Shown piece by piece: positions 6,687-14,185 of a stretch of 64,000 nucleotides of DNA (within the stretch, counting starts at the first letter, position 1; each line of letters opens with the position of its first letter). The notes below the pieces were generated by a model that saw only the letters and a program-made list of their open reading frames with translations, searched no databases and was not told the DNA's origin. A program made the translations under genes and the position numbers. This stretch comes from a bacterium (GTDB taxonomy: Bacteria; Krumholzibacteriota; Krumholzibacteriia; LZORAL124-64-63). The stretch lies in contig JAAEQC010000157.1 in NCBI GenBank assembly GCA_024231905.1, positions 27,930 to 91,929 of the forward strand, read 5' to 3'.

Positions 6687-6871
6687 TAATACTACGCGCG
6701 CGCGCGCAGGAAAGGCGCGTTCGTTTTGTGAGAGCTGTGATTATCGTGAGAGTGGGTGTGGTTTCCATCGGCCATCTGCCCCTCAGAGGCCCTCATTCGC
6801 GCTGTGCGGGTTCGGGCAGGCCGGCAGGGCCAGGGACGCCGCCGGGGTCGAGTTCTGGCGGTGGCGGCCCA

Positions 6872-7189
6872 TCAGCGGTCGCCCTCGCCGCCCTCAGTGG
6901 TCTTCGCCGCCTCTGCTTCAGCCAAGGCCAGCCCGAGCAACCCATAGCCAGCGATGTCCCTCCAGGGGCTTTCGCCCAGGGCGTCCCGGTCGGTGGCGAC
7001 CCGAAAGAGCTTGTCGACCACCCGGGTCACCGCGAGGAGGTCGCCGTACTTCTCAGGCGGCACGCCGTGTGGGTAGAGGATCTCCAGCACCTGGCCAGCC
7101 CGGCTGAAGCTGTCGCCGTAGGCCGCCTGCTTCGCGTCGACCATTTTACCGAGCCGGTGGCCCAGCTCCTCGAATTTGAAAGCAGTCAT
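6872..7189 (-). CDS. Hypothetical protein, Nmad/DUF1599-like pattern
   Basis: 105 residues. The pattern KQAAYGDSFSRAGQVLEIL ... RVVDKLFRVATDRDALGESPWRDIAGYGLLGLALAEAE recalls small all-alpha phage proteins of the nucleotide-modification-associated/DUF1599 type, in which YGDSF, RxxDKL and E.P..D.AGYG.L are shared; these are often placed near MazG-like folds. The resemblance is by eye only. ATGA-coupled to the upstream gene. Substrate unknown; nucleotide metabolism is a guess. Confidence 0.65.
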   Translation of the reverse strand: MTAFKFEELGHRLGKMVDAKQAAYGDSFSRAGQVLEILYPHGVPPEKYGDLLAVTRVVDKLFRVATDRDALGESPWRDIAGYGLLGLALAEAEAAKTTEGGEGDR

Positions 7190-7575
7190 GATTTCTCCTG
7201 GTGTCCTTCCTCGTTGGTACAGAGCAGCAGCAGCGCCACTCGGACGGTACCGTTGCCCGCGGTTGGCGGGGCGATACTCTTGGAGCCGAGCTTCAGCGGT
7301 TCCCGGCAGATGGGGCAACGAAGGTCGGCGGTGGTCGGTGATGGCAGAGGGGCAACCTTCACCGGCTCAGCGTTGGCCACCCTCGTCTCGCGCTGCAGGG
7401 CCCGCAGCTCTCGAGCGCAGACCGTGCAGTCTGGCAGATGGTCCGACTCCTGGATGTCGGCACCGAGCGGCACCTTGCGCCCACAAAGAGTGCCGCACCC
7501 CGACGGGGGGTTGGTAACAGTGGATTCGTCCACGATGTGGGACCGGCCGCGGTGGGAACTCCGATACGAGAGCAT
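7186..7575 (-). CDS. Double zinc-ribbon protein
   Basis: 129 residues with three cysteine groups: SGCGTLCGRK, PDCTVCARELRAL and LRCPICREPL followed by LLCTNEEGH. The first two likely form one ribbon, the third pair plus the C-terminal Cys/His a second. A Pro-rich linker separates them. The end of the upstream gene lies six bases away. Function unknown; part of the CxxC array. Confidence 0.65.
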   Translation of the reverse strand: MLSYRSSHRGRSHIVDESTVTNPPSGCGTLCGRKVPLGADIQESDHLPDCTVCARELRALQRETRVANAEPVKVAPLPSPTTADLRCPICREPLKLGSKSIAPPTAGNGTVRVALLLLCTNEEGHQEKS

Positions 7576-7581
7576 CCTGCC

Positions 7582-7803
7582 TCACCCCCACTCTTTCCGG
7601 AGGTGGTCCCATCGCCGAAGCACGTCGGTGCCCAGGCCGGTGAGTCTGCCTGAAAGAGGGCAGCGCACCCGCTCGTCGTCTGGGAGGGCGACTGCGACCG
7701 TGCCGAGCACCAGCTGCTCGGACGAGTGCGGACCTCTTCGAGCGAGCAAGCCCATGAGCTCGGTGTCAATCGTGGCGTCGATGCACTCTTGTTGGTCGGT
7801 CAT
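7582..7803 (-). CDS. Small hypothetical phage protein
   Basis: 73 residues, MTDQQECIDATIDTELMGLLARRG. No motif is recognised. The start overlaps the upstream stop as ATGA. Mostly helical and soluble. Included because coupling and spacing fit the surrounding operon. Confidence 0.6.
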   Translation of the reverse strand: MTDQQECIDATIDTELMGLLARRGPHSSEQLVLGTVAVALPDDERVRCPLSGRLTGLGTDVLRRWDHLRKEWG

Positions 7804-8084
7804 CGCTGTTGTCTCCTGTGGATGCGCAGGGCTCGTGGTGAGCTGAACCTGGTGCTGCGCTGTGCTTTTCTCTGTCGTCCCCTGTGGGGTTTGGTGCGGA
7901 GCCGGGGCGGCAGTGGGTCGCGTTGTTCTTTCGGCGGCGGCTCCATCTGCGCGCGGAGCTCATCCCGCAGGCGGCGCAGCTCTCTCATGTCTGGGCCAGT
8001 GGATTCGAGGCACGCGGTCTGCCTTCCGCAGTGTGGACACGGCGTGCATCTGGTGCCGACTAATACGAGGCGGGTTGCTCTCAT
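7800..8084 (-). CDS. Zinc-knuckle protein with basic tail
   Basis: 94 residues. TRCTPCPHCGRQTACLE gives a compact cysteine cluster at residues 13-24. The C-terminal half is strongly basic and Pro/Arg-rich (RLRTKPHRGRQRKAQRSTRFSS), which suggests nucleic-acid or ribosome contact. ATGA-coupled on both sides. Confidence 0.65.
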   Translation of the reverse strand: MRATRLVLVGTRCTPCPHCGRQTACLESTGPDMRELRRLRDELRAQMEPPPKEQRDPLPPRLRTKPHRGRQRKAQRSTRFSSPRALRIHRRQQR

Positions 8085-8299
8085 TTGGCCTGGCGCTCTT
8101 CTTCCTGCTGGGCCGCCCACTTTTTGGGAGCGGCGTAGAGTTTGCAGCTCGAGCATAGCAGACCGGTGGCGTCTCCGCGGCGGCCCTTCCCACAATACCC
8201 ACATGGAGTGCCCGAGTGGTGCTGCTCCTTCGGGGGGCGGTGGGTGATTCGGTATCGCCCAGGGGCGAGCCTCTTCACGGTGCCGAACAAGGTCGTCAT
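8081..8299 (-). CDS. Zinc-ribbon protein (CGYC/CSSC)
   Basis: 72 residues, MTTLFGTVKRLAPGRYRITHRP. CGYCGKGRRGDATGLLCSSCKLY is a complete four-cysteine ribbon with short loops. A lysine-rich C-terminus follows. Coupled by ATGA to neighbours. The N-terminal beta strand pattern F.TVK.L..GRYRI is unusual for the group; function unknown. Confidence 0.7.
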   Translation of the reverse strand: MTTLFGTVKRLAPGRYRITHRPPKEQHHSGTPCGYCGKGRRGDATGLLCSSCKLYAAPKKWAAQQEEERQAK

Positions 8300-8529
8300 G
8301 GTTCGCTCCTTGTGGGAACAACAAACGCTGATGAAACCCCGTGGCCACAACACGCGCTGGTGGTGCCCGGGATGGTCCCGAGGCAGGCGTCGTGGCCTTC
8401 GGGAGTCGGGGGCTGGCCGCAGCGAACGCACGGCGGGTCTTCGCACCCCATTGGGGAACCGTCGAGATAGACCCACCGGTGGCCGTCCCATTTTACGGGG
8501 TGACCTCTTGTGGAGCTGCGGGCGGTCAT
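8296..8529 (-). CDS. Conserved phage zinc protein (HDACLG..SACCGHG)
   Basis: 77 residues. WDGHRWVYLDGSPMGCEDPPCVRCGQPPTPEGHDACLGTIPG and then SACCGHG form a signature I recognise from other phage and prophage early regions: CxxC followed by P.PEGHDACLG and a CCGHG end. The cysteines and histidines probably bind zinc. Biological role undescribed as far as I know. ATGA coupling on both sides fixes the start. Confidence 0.8.
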   Translation of the reverse strand: MTARSSTRGHPVKWDGHRWVYLDGSPMGCEDPPCVRCGQPPTPEGHDACLGTIPGTTSACCGHGVSSAFVVPTRSEP

Positions 8530-8618
8530 TGCTGCCACCAGTCCCAGAAGAGCCAGCCGACGGCGACGGCGTTGAGGGCTGCGACGGCAGCGACCACGAT
8601 CCACCAGGTGATAGTCAT
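8526..8618 (-). CDS. 30-aa single-pass membrane peptide
   Basis: MTITWWIVVAAVAALNAVAVG plus a WLFWDWWQQ end. One transmembrane helix fills residues 4-24, flanked by Trp at both interfaces. Too short for the ORF track; found because its ATG forms an ATGA overlap with the upstream stop and its stop overlaps the next start the same way. Membrane peptides of this sort may tune superinfection immunity or lysis, which is speculation. Confidence 0.6.
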   Translation of the reverse strand: MTITWWIVVAAVAALNAVAVGWLFWDWWQQ

Positions 8619-8800
8619 TTGCATCCGTCCTCTGATTTCTCTCGGCAGCGTGGACAGAGGTCCTTGCCGAGGTCGGAATACCATCCGTCCTTGCGGAGTG
8701 CCTCGCGCATGGATTCGGCGCCGATTGCCGTGATGGTCCGGCGTTCGTCTCCGGTCCGTTTGCAGGAGTCGCAAACAATCCTGGTGAGGGATACTTTCAT
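8615..8800 (-). CDS. 61-aa zinc-ribbon protein
   Basis: MKVSLTRIVCDSCKRTGDER begins the protein and LCPRCREKSEDGC closes it, giving a split zinc ribbon across about 40 residues. Between the pairs lies a helix (AESMREALRKDGWYSD) that resembles the knuckle-helix-knuckle layout of phage DUF-type ribbons. Coupled to neighbours. Function unknown. Confidence 0.7.
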   Translation of the reverse strand: MKVSLTRIVCDSCKRTGDERRTITAIGAESMREALRKDGWYSDLGKDLCPRCREKSEDGCK

Positions 8801-9186
8801 CGCTTCGCGCCCACGGTCCAGCTCTCCGGGTCTCGACTGCGCTGGCACTCCTCACACTTCTCTGCCTCCGGGTAGACGCGGGTGATGGTGGTCCCCTCTG
8901 GGAGGTTGAGCTCGAGCAAGGGCGAGTACTTATTGTCGGCCGTGCCCCAGCGCATTTCCCAGTCAGGCATGAGGTCGTCGTCGTCCGCCACCTGGAGCCC
9001 GAGCATCCACATCCCAGAGTCGTGCTGGCCGTAGGACGCGACGAGGTTGATGCGTTGGCCGGCAGGGTCTTTGATCTGGAAAACGCCCGGCTCGCCCTCG
9101 TCGGAAACGGCGCCCTCTATCTCGAAGCAGTCGTCGCTGTGTCCGTAGAATTGGACCTTGTGGGTGATGAGAGTGGTTGTGTTCAT
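8797..9186 (-). CDS. Hypothetical protein with terminal CEEC
   Basis: 129 residues. The N-terminal 100 residues are strand-rich (THKVQFYGHSDDCFEIEG ... GMWMLGLQVADDDDLMPDW), with an acidic patch. Near the C-terminus EKCEECQRSRDPESW supplies a lone CxxC. No domain named. Translationally coupled to its neighbours. Confidence 0.65.
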   Translation of the reverse strand: MNTTTLITHKVQFYGHSDDCFEIEGAVSDEGEPGVFQIKDPAGQRINLVASYGQHDSGMWMLGLQVADDDDLMPDWEMRWGTADNKYSPLLELNLPEGTTITRVYPEAEKCEECQRSRDPESWTVGAKR

Positions 9187-9410
9187 GTTGTTCCTTTTGT
9201 CTTGGCGCGGAGCCTCTCGTAGAGGTCTGCCAGCTCGCTGTTGTTCATGCGGGTTAGCTCGTCGATGGACTTGAGGTGCTGCTCAAAGCTGAGTCCCTCC
9301 AAAACCAACCGCTGCATCTCGGTGGCGACCGCAGTCATTAGGCGGTGCCTTGTTTTTCCCTGGCGGCGTGGTGCGAACCGCAGCGCCATCGTGGTGAACC
9401 TCCCCATCAT
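9183..9410 (-). CDS. Small basic helical protein
   Basis: 75 residues from MMGRFTTMALRFAPRRQGK. A very basic N-terminus precedes a helix (EMQRLVLEGLSFEQHLKSIDEL). The ATG overlaps the stop of the XRE-type regulator (ATGATG), so the two are co-translated. Possible partner of that regulator, judged from position only. Confidence 0.55.
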   Translation of the reverse strand: MMGRFTTMALRFAPRRQGKTRHRLMTAVATEMQRLVLEGLSFEQHLKSIDELTRMNNSELADLYERLRAKTKGTT

Positions 9411-9793
9411 CCTTCCCCCGGTGGCAGGTCGGGGTCGACTCCAGCTCGCCGGAGAGCCTCCCGACATATTCGCTCGAGGTCTACGAGGTCAGCCGGGCTG
9501 AAGTCGAGCCACGCGAGCGCAAGGAGCGCGCCGACCTTCATGCCGAGCGGGTGGTGGAGCGGAGTGGCCAGGAAGAAGAACCCGTCGCCGGAGGCCTTGG
9601 CTTTGGTGGCGGCAAGTAAAGTCATCCCGAGCCGGCGCGCAGCAATGTGGAGTCGCTTGGTATTGAGCGGCCTCCTGCGGCCATGCTCGACGTCGGAGAG
9701 GTACCCGGACGACACTCCGATGAGCTGTGCGAGCTCGCGCTGGGACACTCCCGCAGCTAGACGGGCGCGGCGAAGTAGGTAACCGAAAGTCAT
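9407..9793 (-). CDS. XRE-family HTH regulator
   Basis: 128 residues. Residues 4-60 are a Cro/C1-type helix-turn-helix: LLRRARLAAGVSQRELAQLIGVSSGYLSDVEHGRRRPL. The C-terminal half (FSPADLVDLERICREALRRAGVD) is helical and may dimerise or sense a partner. It sits inside the early operon, not divergent from a lytic promoter as a typical repressor would. It may act as a late modulator or an antitoxin-like factor. Confidence 0.85.
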   Translation of the reverse strand: MTFGYLLRRARLAAGVSQRELAQLIGVSSGYLSDVEHGRRRPLNTKRLHIAARRLGMTLLAATKAKASGDGFFFLATPLHHPLGMKVGALLALAWLDFSPADLVDLERICREALRRAGVDPDLPPGEG

Positions 9794-9897
9794 CTGGACC
9801 TCCATTTCTCGTCGATGAATTCTGCGAGGACGAGCACAAGACACGCCGACCCAAACAAAAGATGGGCCGCCGACTCAACAGCGAGGTACGTGCTCAT
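9790..9897 (-). CDS. 35-aa membrane peptide
   Basis: MSTYLAVESAAHLLFGSACL and then VLVLAEFIDEKWRSR. One transmembrane span covers residues 9-26, with a charged C-terminus. ATGA overlaps at both ends place it firmly in the operon even though it is below the ORF-track length. Function unknown. Confidence 0.6.
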   Translation of the reverse strand: MSTYLAVESAAHLLFGSACLVLVLAEFIDEKWRSR

Positions 9898-10079
9898 TTG
9901 GCCTCGCAGTTCTTGGCGGCGTCCGCCAGTGTTTTTTGGTCTCCACCCTCGACCCCGCAGGTACCGCAGTACCACCAGAAAACCATCCGGCCACCAGAGT
10001 TTTTCAGCCGGCGGTGGAGGATGCGAAGCGCACGGGAGCTGCACTCGGGGCAGCGGTGGGTCGGCTCGGAGGTGCTCAT
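9894..10079 (-). CDS. 61-aa zinc-ribbon protein
   Basis: CPECSSRALRILHRRLKNSG followed by WYCGTCGVEGG is a classic four-cysteine ribbon with a basic strand between. It resembles transcription-factor-type or Lar-like ribbons and ends with a short helix (KTLADAAKNCEAK). ATGA coupled on both sides. Confidence 0.75.
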   Translation of the reverse strand: MSTSEPTHRCPECSSRALRILHRRLKNSGGRMVFWWYCGTCGVEGGDQKTLADAAKNCEAK

Positions 10080-10309
10080 GGGGTCTCCTTGTTTTTTCGC
10101 TGGATCTTGGTCAGCTCCGCGAGCGCGCACGAGAGGCTGTGAATGATCTTTGCATCCTCTGGACGCTCAAAAAGCCAAAGCTTTCTGGTGGCCCTCGCTA
10201 GCTCGGCGTCGATGCGCTCGATGTTCCTGGCGACCGGGTCCAACGCCGCGAGACGCTTCTCCTCTTCGGCGTCATGGATGGCCGCTGATATTTCACGGTC
10301 GCCTTTCAT
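10076..10309 (-). CDS. Small helical protein
   Basis: 77 residues, almost entirely charged helix (AAIHDAEEEKRLAALDPVARNIERIDAELARATRKL). No cysteines. ATGA-linked to both neighbours. Probably a dimerising or adaptor protein; unknown. Confidence 0.65.
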   Translation of the reverse strand: MKGDREISAAIHDAEEEKRLAALDPVARNIERIDAELARATRKLWLFERPEDAKIIHSLSCALAELTKIQRKNKETP

Positions 10310-11100
10310 GAGGACACCTCTTTGGCCTCCAGGTCAGCCACCCGTTTCTCGAGCCTGGTCATCGCCTTGACCAGGAACTCCGCGGCCACGTCGCCCTCGA
10401 TGTCCCGAACCGACTCGAGCACGGCGACCAGATAATCGCGGGCGCTGGCGCCCGAGTCGCAGTCGGCCATGAAACAATCGAGGATGTCTGGTGGGCGCTG
10501 CGCGTGCGCCCTCTCAACGCAGGCCTTCTCGTTGGCGCAAAACCAACCGCCCAGTCGAAGCACCGCGGTGCCCTTGGAGGCCGGGCGCCCACACCGAGGA
10601 CAGTTTTCACCGATCTCTAGTGGCCCACAGTCGCGTTGGTCCTCGCCGGAGCAAAGCTGCGATTCCTTCTCCATGGCCTCGACGGAGTGAGGCGGGGGCT
10701 GGCCCGTGGCCTCTCTTGTCGCCTCGATCACCCGCTGGTACTCGGCCTTGTCCAACGCGCCGCAGACGGCGGCCATGAAGACCCCATACCACCGGCAGGC
10801 GGGGCAGAACTCCTCGGCAGGCGAAACCCGGCACGGCTCCCCTTGCTTTGCGCCGCACTCACAAACAGCGTCGTCCGTGCTCATCTTCTCGCGGATGAAC
10901 CCCTCCGCAATCCACCCGGCGGTCGTCATGCCGTTGGCGTGCTGGAAAAGAACCTGCTCGCCATCCCTCCAGATGGAAACGCTGAGGCCGATGTAGTCGG
11001 CGATGAATTTCACCCTGTACCCCTGCCACTCTCCAACGACCTCGCGGTGTTGTTGGCGGCGCTCTTTGGGGAAGGCTGGCCAGGTCGGTCTCTCAATCAT
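10306..11100 (-). CDS. Multi-zinc-site phage protein
   Basis: 264 residues. The N-terminal 80 residues (EWQGYRVKFIADYIGLSVSIWRDGEQVLFQHANGM) form a strand-rich domain. Then come CECGAKQGEPC, CPACRWYG, CPRCGRPASKG with WFCANEKAC, and MADCDSG. Several zinc sites are likely; CECGA...GEPC looks like the zinc-finger end found on phage and actinobacterial DNA-binding proteins. The tail is a helix (AAEFLVKAMTRLEKRVADLEAK). Largest member of the zinc array apart from 11614-12735. Confidence 0.7.
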   Translation of the reverse strand: MIERPTWPAFPKERRQQHREVVGEWQGYRVKFIADYIGLSVSIWRDGEQVLFQHANGMTTAGWIAEGFIREKMSTDDAVCECGAKQGEPCRVSPAEEFCPACRWYGVFMAAVCGALDKAEYQRVIEATREATGQPPPHSVEAMEKESQLCSGEDQRDCGPLEIGENCPRCGRPASKGTAVLRLGGWFCANEKACVERAHAQRPPDILDCFMADCDSGASARDYLVAVLESVRDIEGDVAAEFLVKAMTRLEKRVADLEAKEVSS

Positions 11101-11617
11101 CGTCGCTCTCCTTTCGGGCGTCGACCACCTCGGGCGGCATCGCCCCGCTGTCTCCGCATTGGTTCGAGGTGCAAACCCACCGACCCTCCTCGACGTCGCA
11201 CGGTGCCTCGCAGTTCGGGCATCGCCAGACCAGCACGATCTGCTTCCGGAGTTTATCCTGCAGCTCGGCGTTCTGCTTCTCGAGTGAAGCGATGCGCTCG
11301 CTGCGGGCCTCAAGAGCAACTGCCGCTCGGTTGGCGGCGTGGTGGACGCTCTCCATCCCGCCGACGGAGCCGAGCTCATCCATGATGGCCTGGATGGCCT
11401 GGCGGGCCCGCTCACGGAGAGCGGCGTGCTGCTTGTTGCGCGCCTCGTACTGGCCCTGCCAATACCCGACGTCGACCTGGAGCTTGTTTGTTTGCTTCTC
11501 AAGGTTGGCCACCCGTGTGTTGGCCGCGGCCAGTTGCGTGCGCGCCTCCGCACCTTCGTCCGCTAGGAGAAGGCAGGTGCCCGGGCAAGGGTTGCCGTCG
11601 AATGTCTCGTAACTCAT
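11093..11617 (-). CDS. Coiled-coil protein with C-terminal zinc ribbon
   Basis: 174 residues. Residues 20-125 are coiled coil (QLAAANTRVANLEKQTNKLQVDVG ... RIASLEKQNAELQDKL). The C-terminus WRCPNCEAPCDVEEGRWVCTSNQCG is a four-cysteine ribbon. Same architecture as 3345-3923. The start chosen gives an ATGA overlap with the upstream gene. Confidence 0.75.
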   Translation of the reverse strand: MSYETFDGNPCPGTCLLLADEGAEARTQLAAANTRVANLEKQTNKLQVDVGYWQGQYEARNKQHAALRERARQAIQAIMDELGSVGGMESVHHAANRAAVALEARSERIASLEKQNAELQDKLRKQIVLVWRCPNCEAPCDVEEGRWVCTSNQCGDSGAMPPEVVDARKESDDD

Positions 11618-12735
11618 CTGTTTTTCCTTTGCCACTCGTCGTGGGCTTGGATCGCTGGGTAGTTTTCTGGGAAGTCGAGGTAGTCACCAAGCTCCGCGAT
11701 GTACTCGAGCTTGATTTGGAGCAGCAGCGCCTGCCCCTCGTTGAGCTTCTGCACCTCCGCCTTCAGCTCGCCGATGATTTCCATCGACTCGTCCCGGGTG
11801 GTAGAAAGCAGGTCGCGCTCCTCGCGGAGTTCATCCCGCTCATCCAGGGCCCGCTTCGCCGTGCGCTGAGCGATGCTCGACATCCCCTGCGCCTCTTCCA
11901 GCTCATGGATTGTCCGCGCGACGAAACTCTCACCCGTCCGCTCGCAGTCAAAGACACGGATCTGCCCCTCGATGTCAGACGAGATTCTGCGGAGCAGCTC
12001 TCGCACCGCCGGGGTGCAGCTCTTCATCCCAGCCCACTCGCGGTAGCGGCGGACAAGCTCGGCAAAGCCGAACTGCAGCTCGATGGCGGAGTCGACGAGG
12101 GCGGGCCAGCGGTTGCGGGCCCGGGCCATGAAGACGGCGTCGGACTCACGGAGCACGCAGTCGGTGTCGTCCTGCTCGGCGGCGATGATGAGCCCCTGGC
12201 CAGCGACGAAGGTGCCTGGGTCGCTCTGCTCGTACCCGGAGCCAACCTCCCAAGGCCCGGACGACGCAGCGCCGATCACCTCGTGGTCCACCTGCAGGTC
12301 GGTCTTGGAGCCGGCCTCGAAGAACCGAGCAACTTGGTCGGGAGTCAGCGCGGGCTCGAACACCACCCTTCCGGAGAGCAACCCCTTCTCGCCGCAGTGG
12401 CTGCAAAGCCCATCGGACAGCGGAGACCGGCAGGTCGGGCAGTCGATGCTCACCTCGAATGGTTGCTCCGGAGCCGGCCCGGGCTCACAAACGTACCCGC
12501 CGCCGGGGACGACCTCTTTGGTCAGTTGGACGCTGGTCACCTGCAAATCCCGCAGCTCGTGGGTGGCTTTGGGCGCAGGCAAATCCTCAACCCCCAGCGC
12601 CCGCACCTCGTCCATGGTCATCGGTGGCGGCTCGAGCACGCTGCGGTTCTTTTGCGGCAGAAGTTTCGGTGGCGGCGGCAGGGCCTTTTTCCCCTTTGCT
12701 TTCGTGCCCTTCGCCTTTTTCTTTTCAGTCGCCAT
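11614..12735 (-). CDS. Large zinc-ribbon/coiled-coil protein
   Basis: 373 residues. A Lys/Ala-rich N-terminus (KKKAKGTKAKGKKALPPPPK) resembles a nucleic-acid-binding tail. CPTCRSPLSDGLCSHCGEKG is a zinc ribbon near residue 100. A central region (GQGLIIAAEQDDTDCVLRESDAVFMARARNRWPALVDSAIE) is followed by a long coiled coil (RDELREERDLLSTTRDESMEIIGELKAEVQ). AGGAG lies six bases before the ATG. Function unknown; size and ribbon suggest a DNA- or RNA-associated role. Confidence 0.75.
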   Translation of the reverse strand: MATEKKKAKGTKAKGKKALPPPPKLLPQKNRSVLEPPPMTMDEVRALGVEDLPAPKATHELRDLQVTSVQLTKEVVPGGGYVCEPGPAPEQPFEVSIDCPTCRSPLSDGLCSHCGEKGLLSGRVVFEPALTPDQVARFFEAGSKTDLQVDHEVIGAASSGPWEVGSGYEQSDPGTFVAGQGLIIAAEQDDTDCVLRESDAVFMARARNRWPALVDSAIELQFGFAELVRRYREWAGMKSCTPAVRELLRRISSDIEGQIRVFDCERTGESFVARTIHELEEAQGMSSIAQRTAKRALDERDELREERDLLSTTRDESMEIIGELKAEVQKLNEGQALLLQIKLEYIAELGDYLDFPENYPAIQAHDEWQRKNR

Positions 12736-13441
12736 CGGTCACTCCTCTTGGCAGTTGGTCCCAGTTGTTGTTTGCTCCCTCGTCGTCTTGTGCCCATGCG
12801 CCCGAGACCCCGCAGGCGCACACCATCCGGATGCGACCGCCGACGAGCTCGAGCGAGCGATGGATATCGAGGCAGGCGGGGTTCGGGCATGGCTGGTCGC
12901 TGTCGTGTTCTCCGGCGCGAACCTTGTCCGGCATGGGAGAGGCTTGGGCGACGGGGATCGCCCGGGGCTCCCACACCATGGGGTCGCTCTTCATCTCGTC
13001 GGCGGTCACCATGTCCTCGACGTAATCCGCGCGCGACCGCCAGACCCGGGTGGCGTTGTGGAACGGTCCCACCCAGACGTGGCGCGGTCCCATCGCTGCG
13101 AATGCGTCGCCGCAGGTGGTGAGGTGGCTAGCAGCTGCGTCGCGGCAGCCGGCCCAGGTTTTGATCGGCTGGCTCTCCCAGTCGCACCAGGGGCAGAAGG
13201 CTCGGTACGGATGCTCGCGGTCGAGGATGCTGTACCGCGGGCCGAACAACATGTTCAGCCTCTTGATTTGGGCCGGCAACAGCTCTTTAATGCTCAGATC
13301 CTCGTCGGGGGTCAGCATCGCCCTCAGCTGGTCGGGCTCCAGCTCGAGCGCCAGAACCCGGCCAGTCCACTCTGGGTCGAGCGCGCGGAGGTCCGCCTCC
13401 ATTTTCTTGAGGAGTTCCATGCGCTTCTTGGAGTTGGTCAT
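12725..13441 (-). CDS. Zinc-ribbon protein with Lar-like C-terminus
   Basis: 238 residues. CPWCDWESQPIKTWAGC and CPNPACLDIHRSLELVGGRIRMVCACGVSGAWAQDDEGANNNWDQLP are two cysteine regions. The second has the strand-CxC-GAWA-WN arrangement of Lar-type restriction-alleviation ribbons. The N-terminal part (PDQLRAMLTPDEDLSIKELLPAQIKRL) is helical. Restriction alleviation is a weak analogy, not a finding. ATGA-coupled upstream. Confidence 0.65.
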   Translation of the reverse strand: MTNSKKRMELLKKMEADLRALDPEWTGRVLALELEPDQLRAMLTPDEDLSIKELLPAQIKRLNMLFGPRYSILDREHPYRAFCPWCDWESQPIKTWAGCRDAAASHLTTCGDAFAAMGPRHVWVGPFHNATRVWRSRADYVEDMVTADEMKSDPMVWEPRAIPVAQASPMPDKVRAGEHDSDQPCPNPACLDIHRSLELVGGRIRMVCACGVSGAWAQDDEGANNNWDQLPRGVTDGD

Positions 13442-13731
13442 GGCGTTCCTTTCCGGCGGCAGCCGAAGCAGTAGACCTCGGTCGCCTCCTCTCCGCACTC
13501 GGCGCAGATGGCTGTGCCCGCAGCCACACACCGCGGGCACGGGTTTTCATCCCCGCAGTCCTCTGGGCAGTCGGCGGGGATCACCAGAGCCTTGAGCTTG
13601 TTGGCCCAGCGGGTCACTCGGACGGGCTGGATGAGGATCTGGTCTGGCTCGGCCAGCTCCACCTCGCGCTCCATGTCGGCGACGACTCGCCGCGCAATAT
13701 CAAAGACGGATTCAAGGTCGGCGTTGCTCAT
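13438..13731 (-). CDS. Triple-CxxC zinc protein
   Basis: 97 residues. CPEDCGDENPCPRCVAAGTAICAECGEEATEVYCFGCRRKG contains four closely spaced cysteine pairs, enough for two zinc ions in a treble-clef or double ribbon. The N-terminal 60 residues are helix plus strand. ATGA on both sides. Confidence 0.75.
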   Translation of the reverse strand: MSNADLESVFDIARRVVADMEREVELAEPDQILIQPVRVTRWANKLKALVIPADCPEDCGDENPCPRCVAAGTAICAECGEEATEVYCFGCRRKGTP

Positions 13732-13919
13732 TTCATCTCCTGAATTTCAAATGAGATTCTGTATCCACCAGCTTGCATCCACCCGGCCAATTGGCGGACG
13801 GTCGCTGCTATGAACCACCGGGGCACCGGACGGCCGCGAGCAGCACACAGCCACAGGCGCCGGCGATGCCTGCGGGTGCCTGTGCTGCTCTTCTTCCGGT
13901 GGCGCTTCCGGCCCCTCAT
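13728..13919 (-). CDS. Basic MRxRxRxKK family small protein (paralogue A)
   Basis: 63 residues, MRGRKRHRKKSSTGTRRHRR then an amphipathic region (PRWFIAATVRQLAGWMQAGG). The N-terminus matches 15654-15833 (MRKRQRKKNLLGTRRSRRGW), so the two are probably paralogues. The ATG overlaps the upstream stop as ATGA. A ribosomal-protein-like or RNA-binding basic arm is plausible; function unknown. Confidence 0.65.
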   Translation of the reverse strand: MRGRKRHRKKSSTGTRRHRRRLWLCAARGRPVPRWFIAATVRQLAGWMQAGGYRISFEIQEMK

Positions 13920-14185
13920 TCGTTTCCTCCTGGGATGACATCCATCGCCTCGCCCTCGTGGACGATGAGCCGGCGGTCTCCGGCCTGGCACTCGCCGAGC
14001 TCGTTGGCGCCGATGATCTCGAGCGCGACTTCCTGCGCGGGGTTGGGGCCCGCGGGCACGCTCACAATGAAACCGCAGCGGCAGCGGACGGTGGCGTAGC
14101 CCTTGGGCCACGAGGACAGCTCCAGCACCTCGGGCTCGAGGCAGGCCGGGCAGTTGCATTTGATGCGGCCGTCGGGAAGGCTCAT
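13916..14185 (-). CDS. Zinc-ribbon protein
   Basis: 89 residues. MSLPDGRIKCNCPACLEPEV and YATVRCRCGFIVSVPAG form a ribbon with CxCxxC and CxC halves. The rest (ALEIIGANELGECQAGDRRLIVHEGEAMDV) is strand-rich. Starts one base inside the upstream stop (TGATG). Confidence 0.7.
   Translation of the reverse strand: MSLPDGRIKCNCPACLEPEVLELSSWPKGYATVRCRCGFIVSVPAGPNPAQEVALEIIGANELGECQAGDRRLIVHEGEAMDVIPGGNE

Larger units (their letters stand above)
6378..6871. other. 494-bp non-coding region with repeats and GATC cluster
   Basis: The longest gene-free stretch. From low to high coordinate it has a CCCACATGTGGG palindrome, three tandem 11-bp repeats, two alternating CG tracts (around 6502-6511 and 6695-6707), a GATC cluster with two hairpins, and a possible 29-codon ORF after the gene ending at 6872. 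The track ORFs here have no ribosome site or recognisable product. It likely holds the promoter of the 5568-6377 gene and perhaps replication or packaging signals. Confidence 0.6.

Noticed and set aside
6495-6710. Alternating CG tracts as Z-DNA signals
   Set aside because: Similar short CGCGCG runs occur within genes (for example near 19890, 29115 and 33030), so they are probably compositional.
6320-6768. Minus-strand ORFs in the repeat region (METTPTLTI..., MEHPSGRR...)
   Set aside because: No ribosome site, poor composition, and the segment RQNSFETASKQLR is just translation of the 11-bp tandem repeats, although a decayed copy of the initiator gene cannot be fully excluded.
11488-13474. Long plus-strand ORFs of 463-544 codons
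   Set aside because: Shadows of the zinc-ribbon genes 11614-12735 and 12725-13441 on the other strand.
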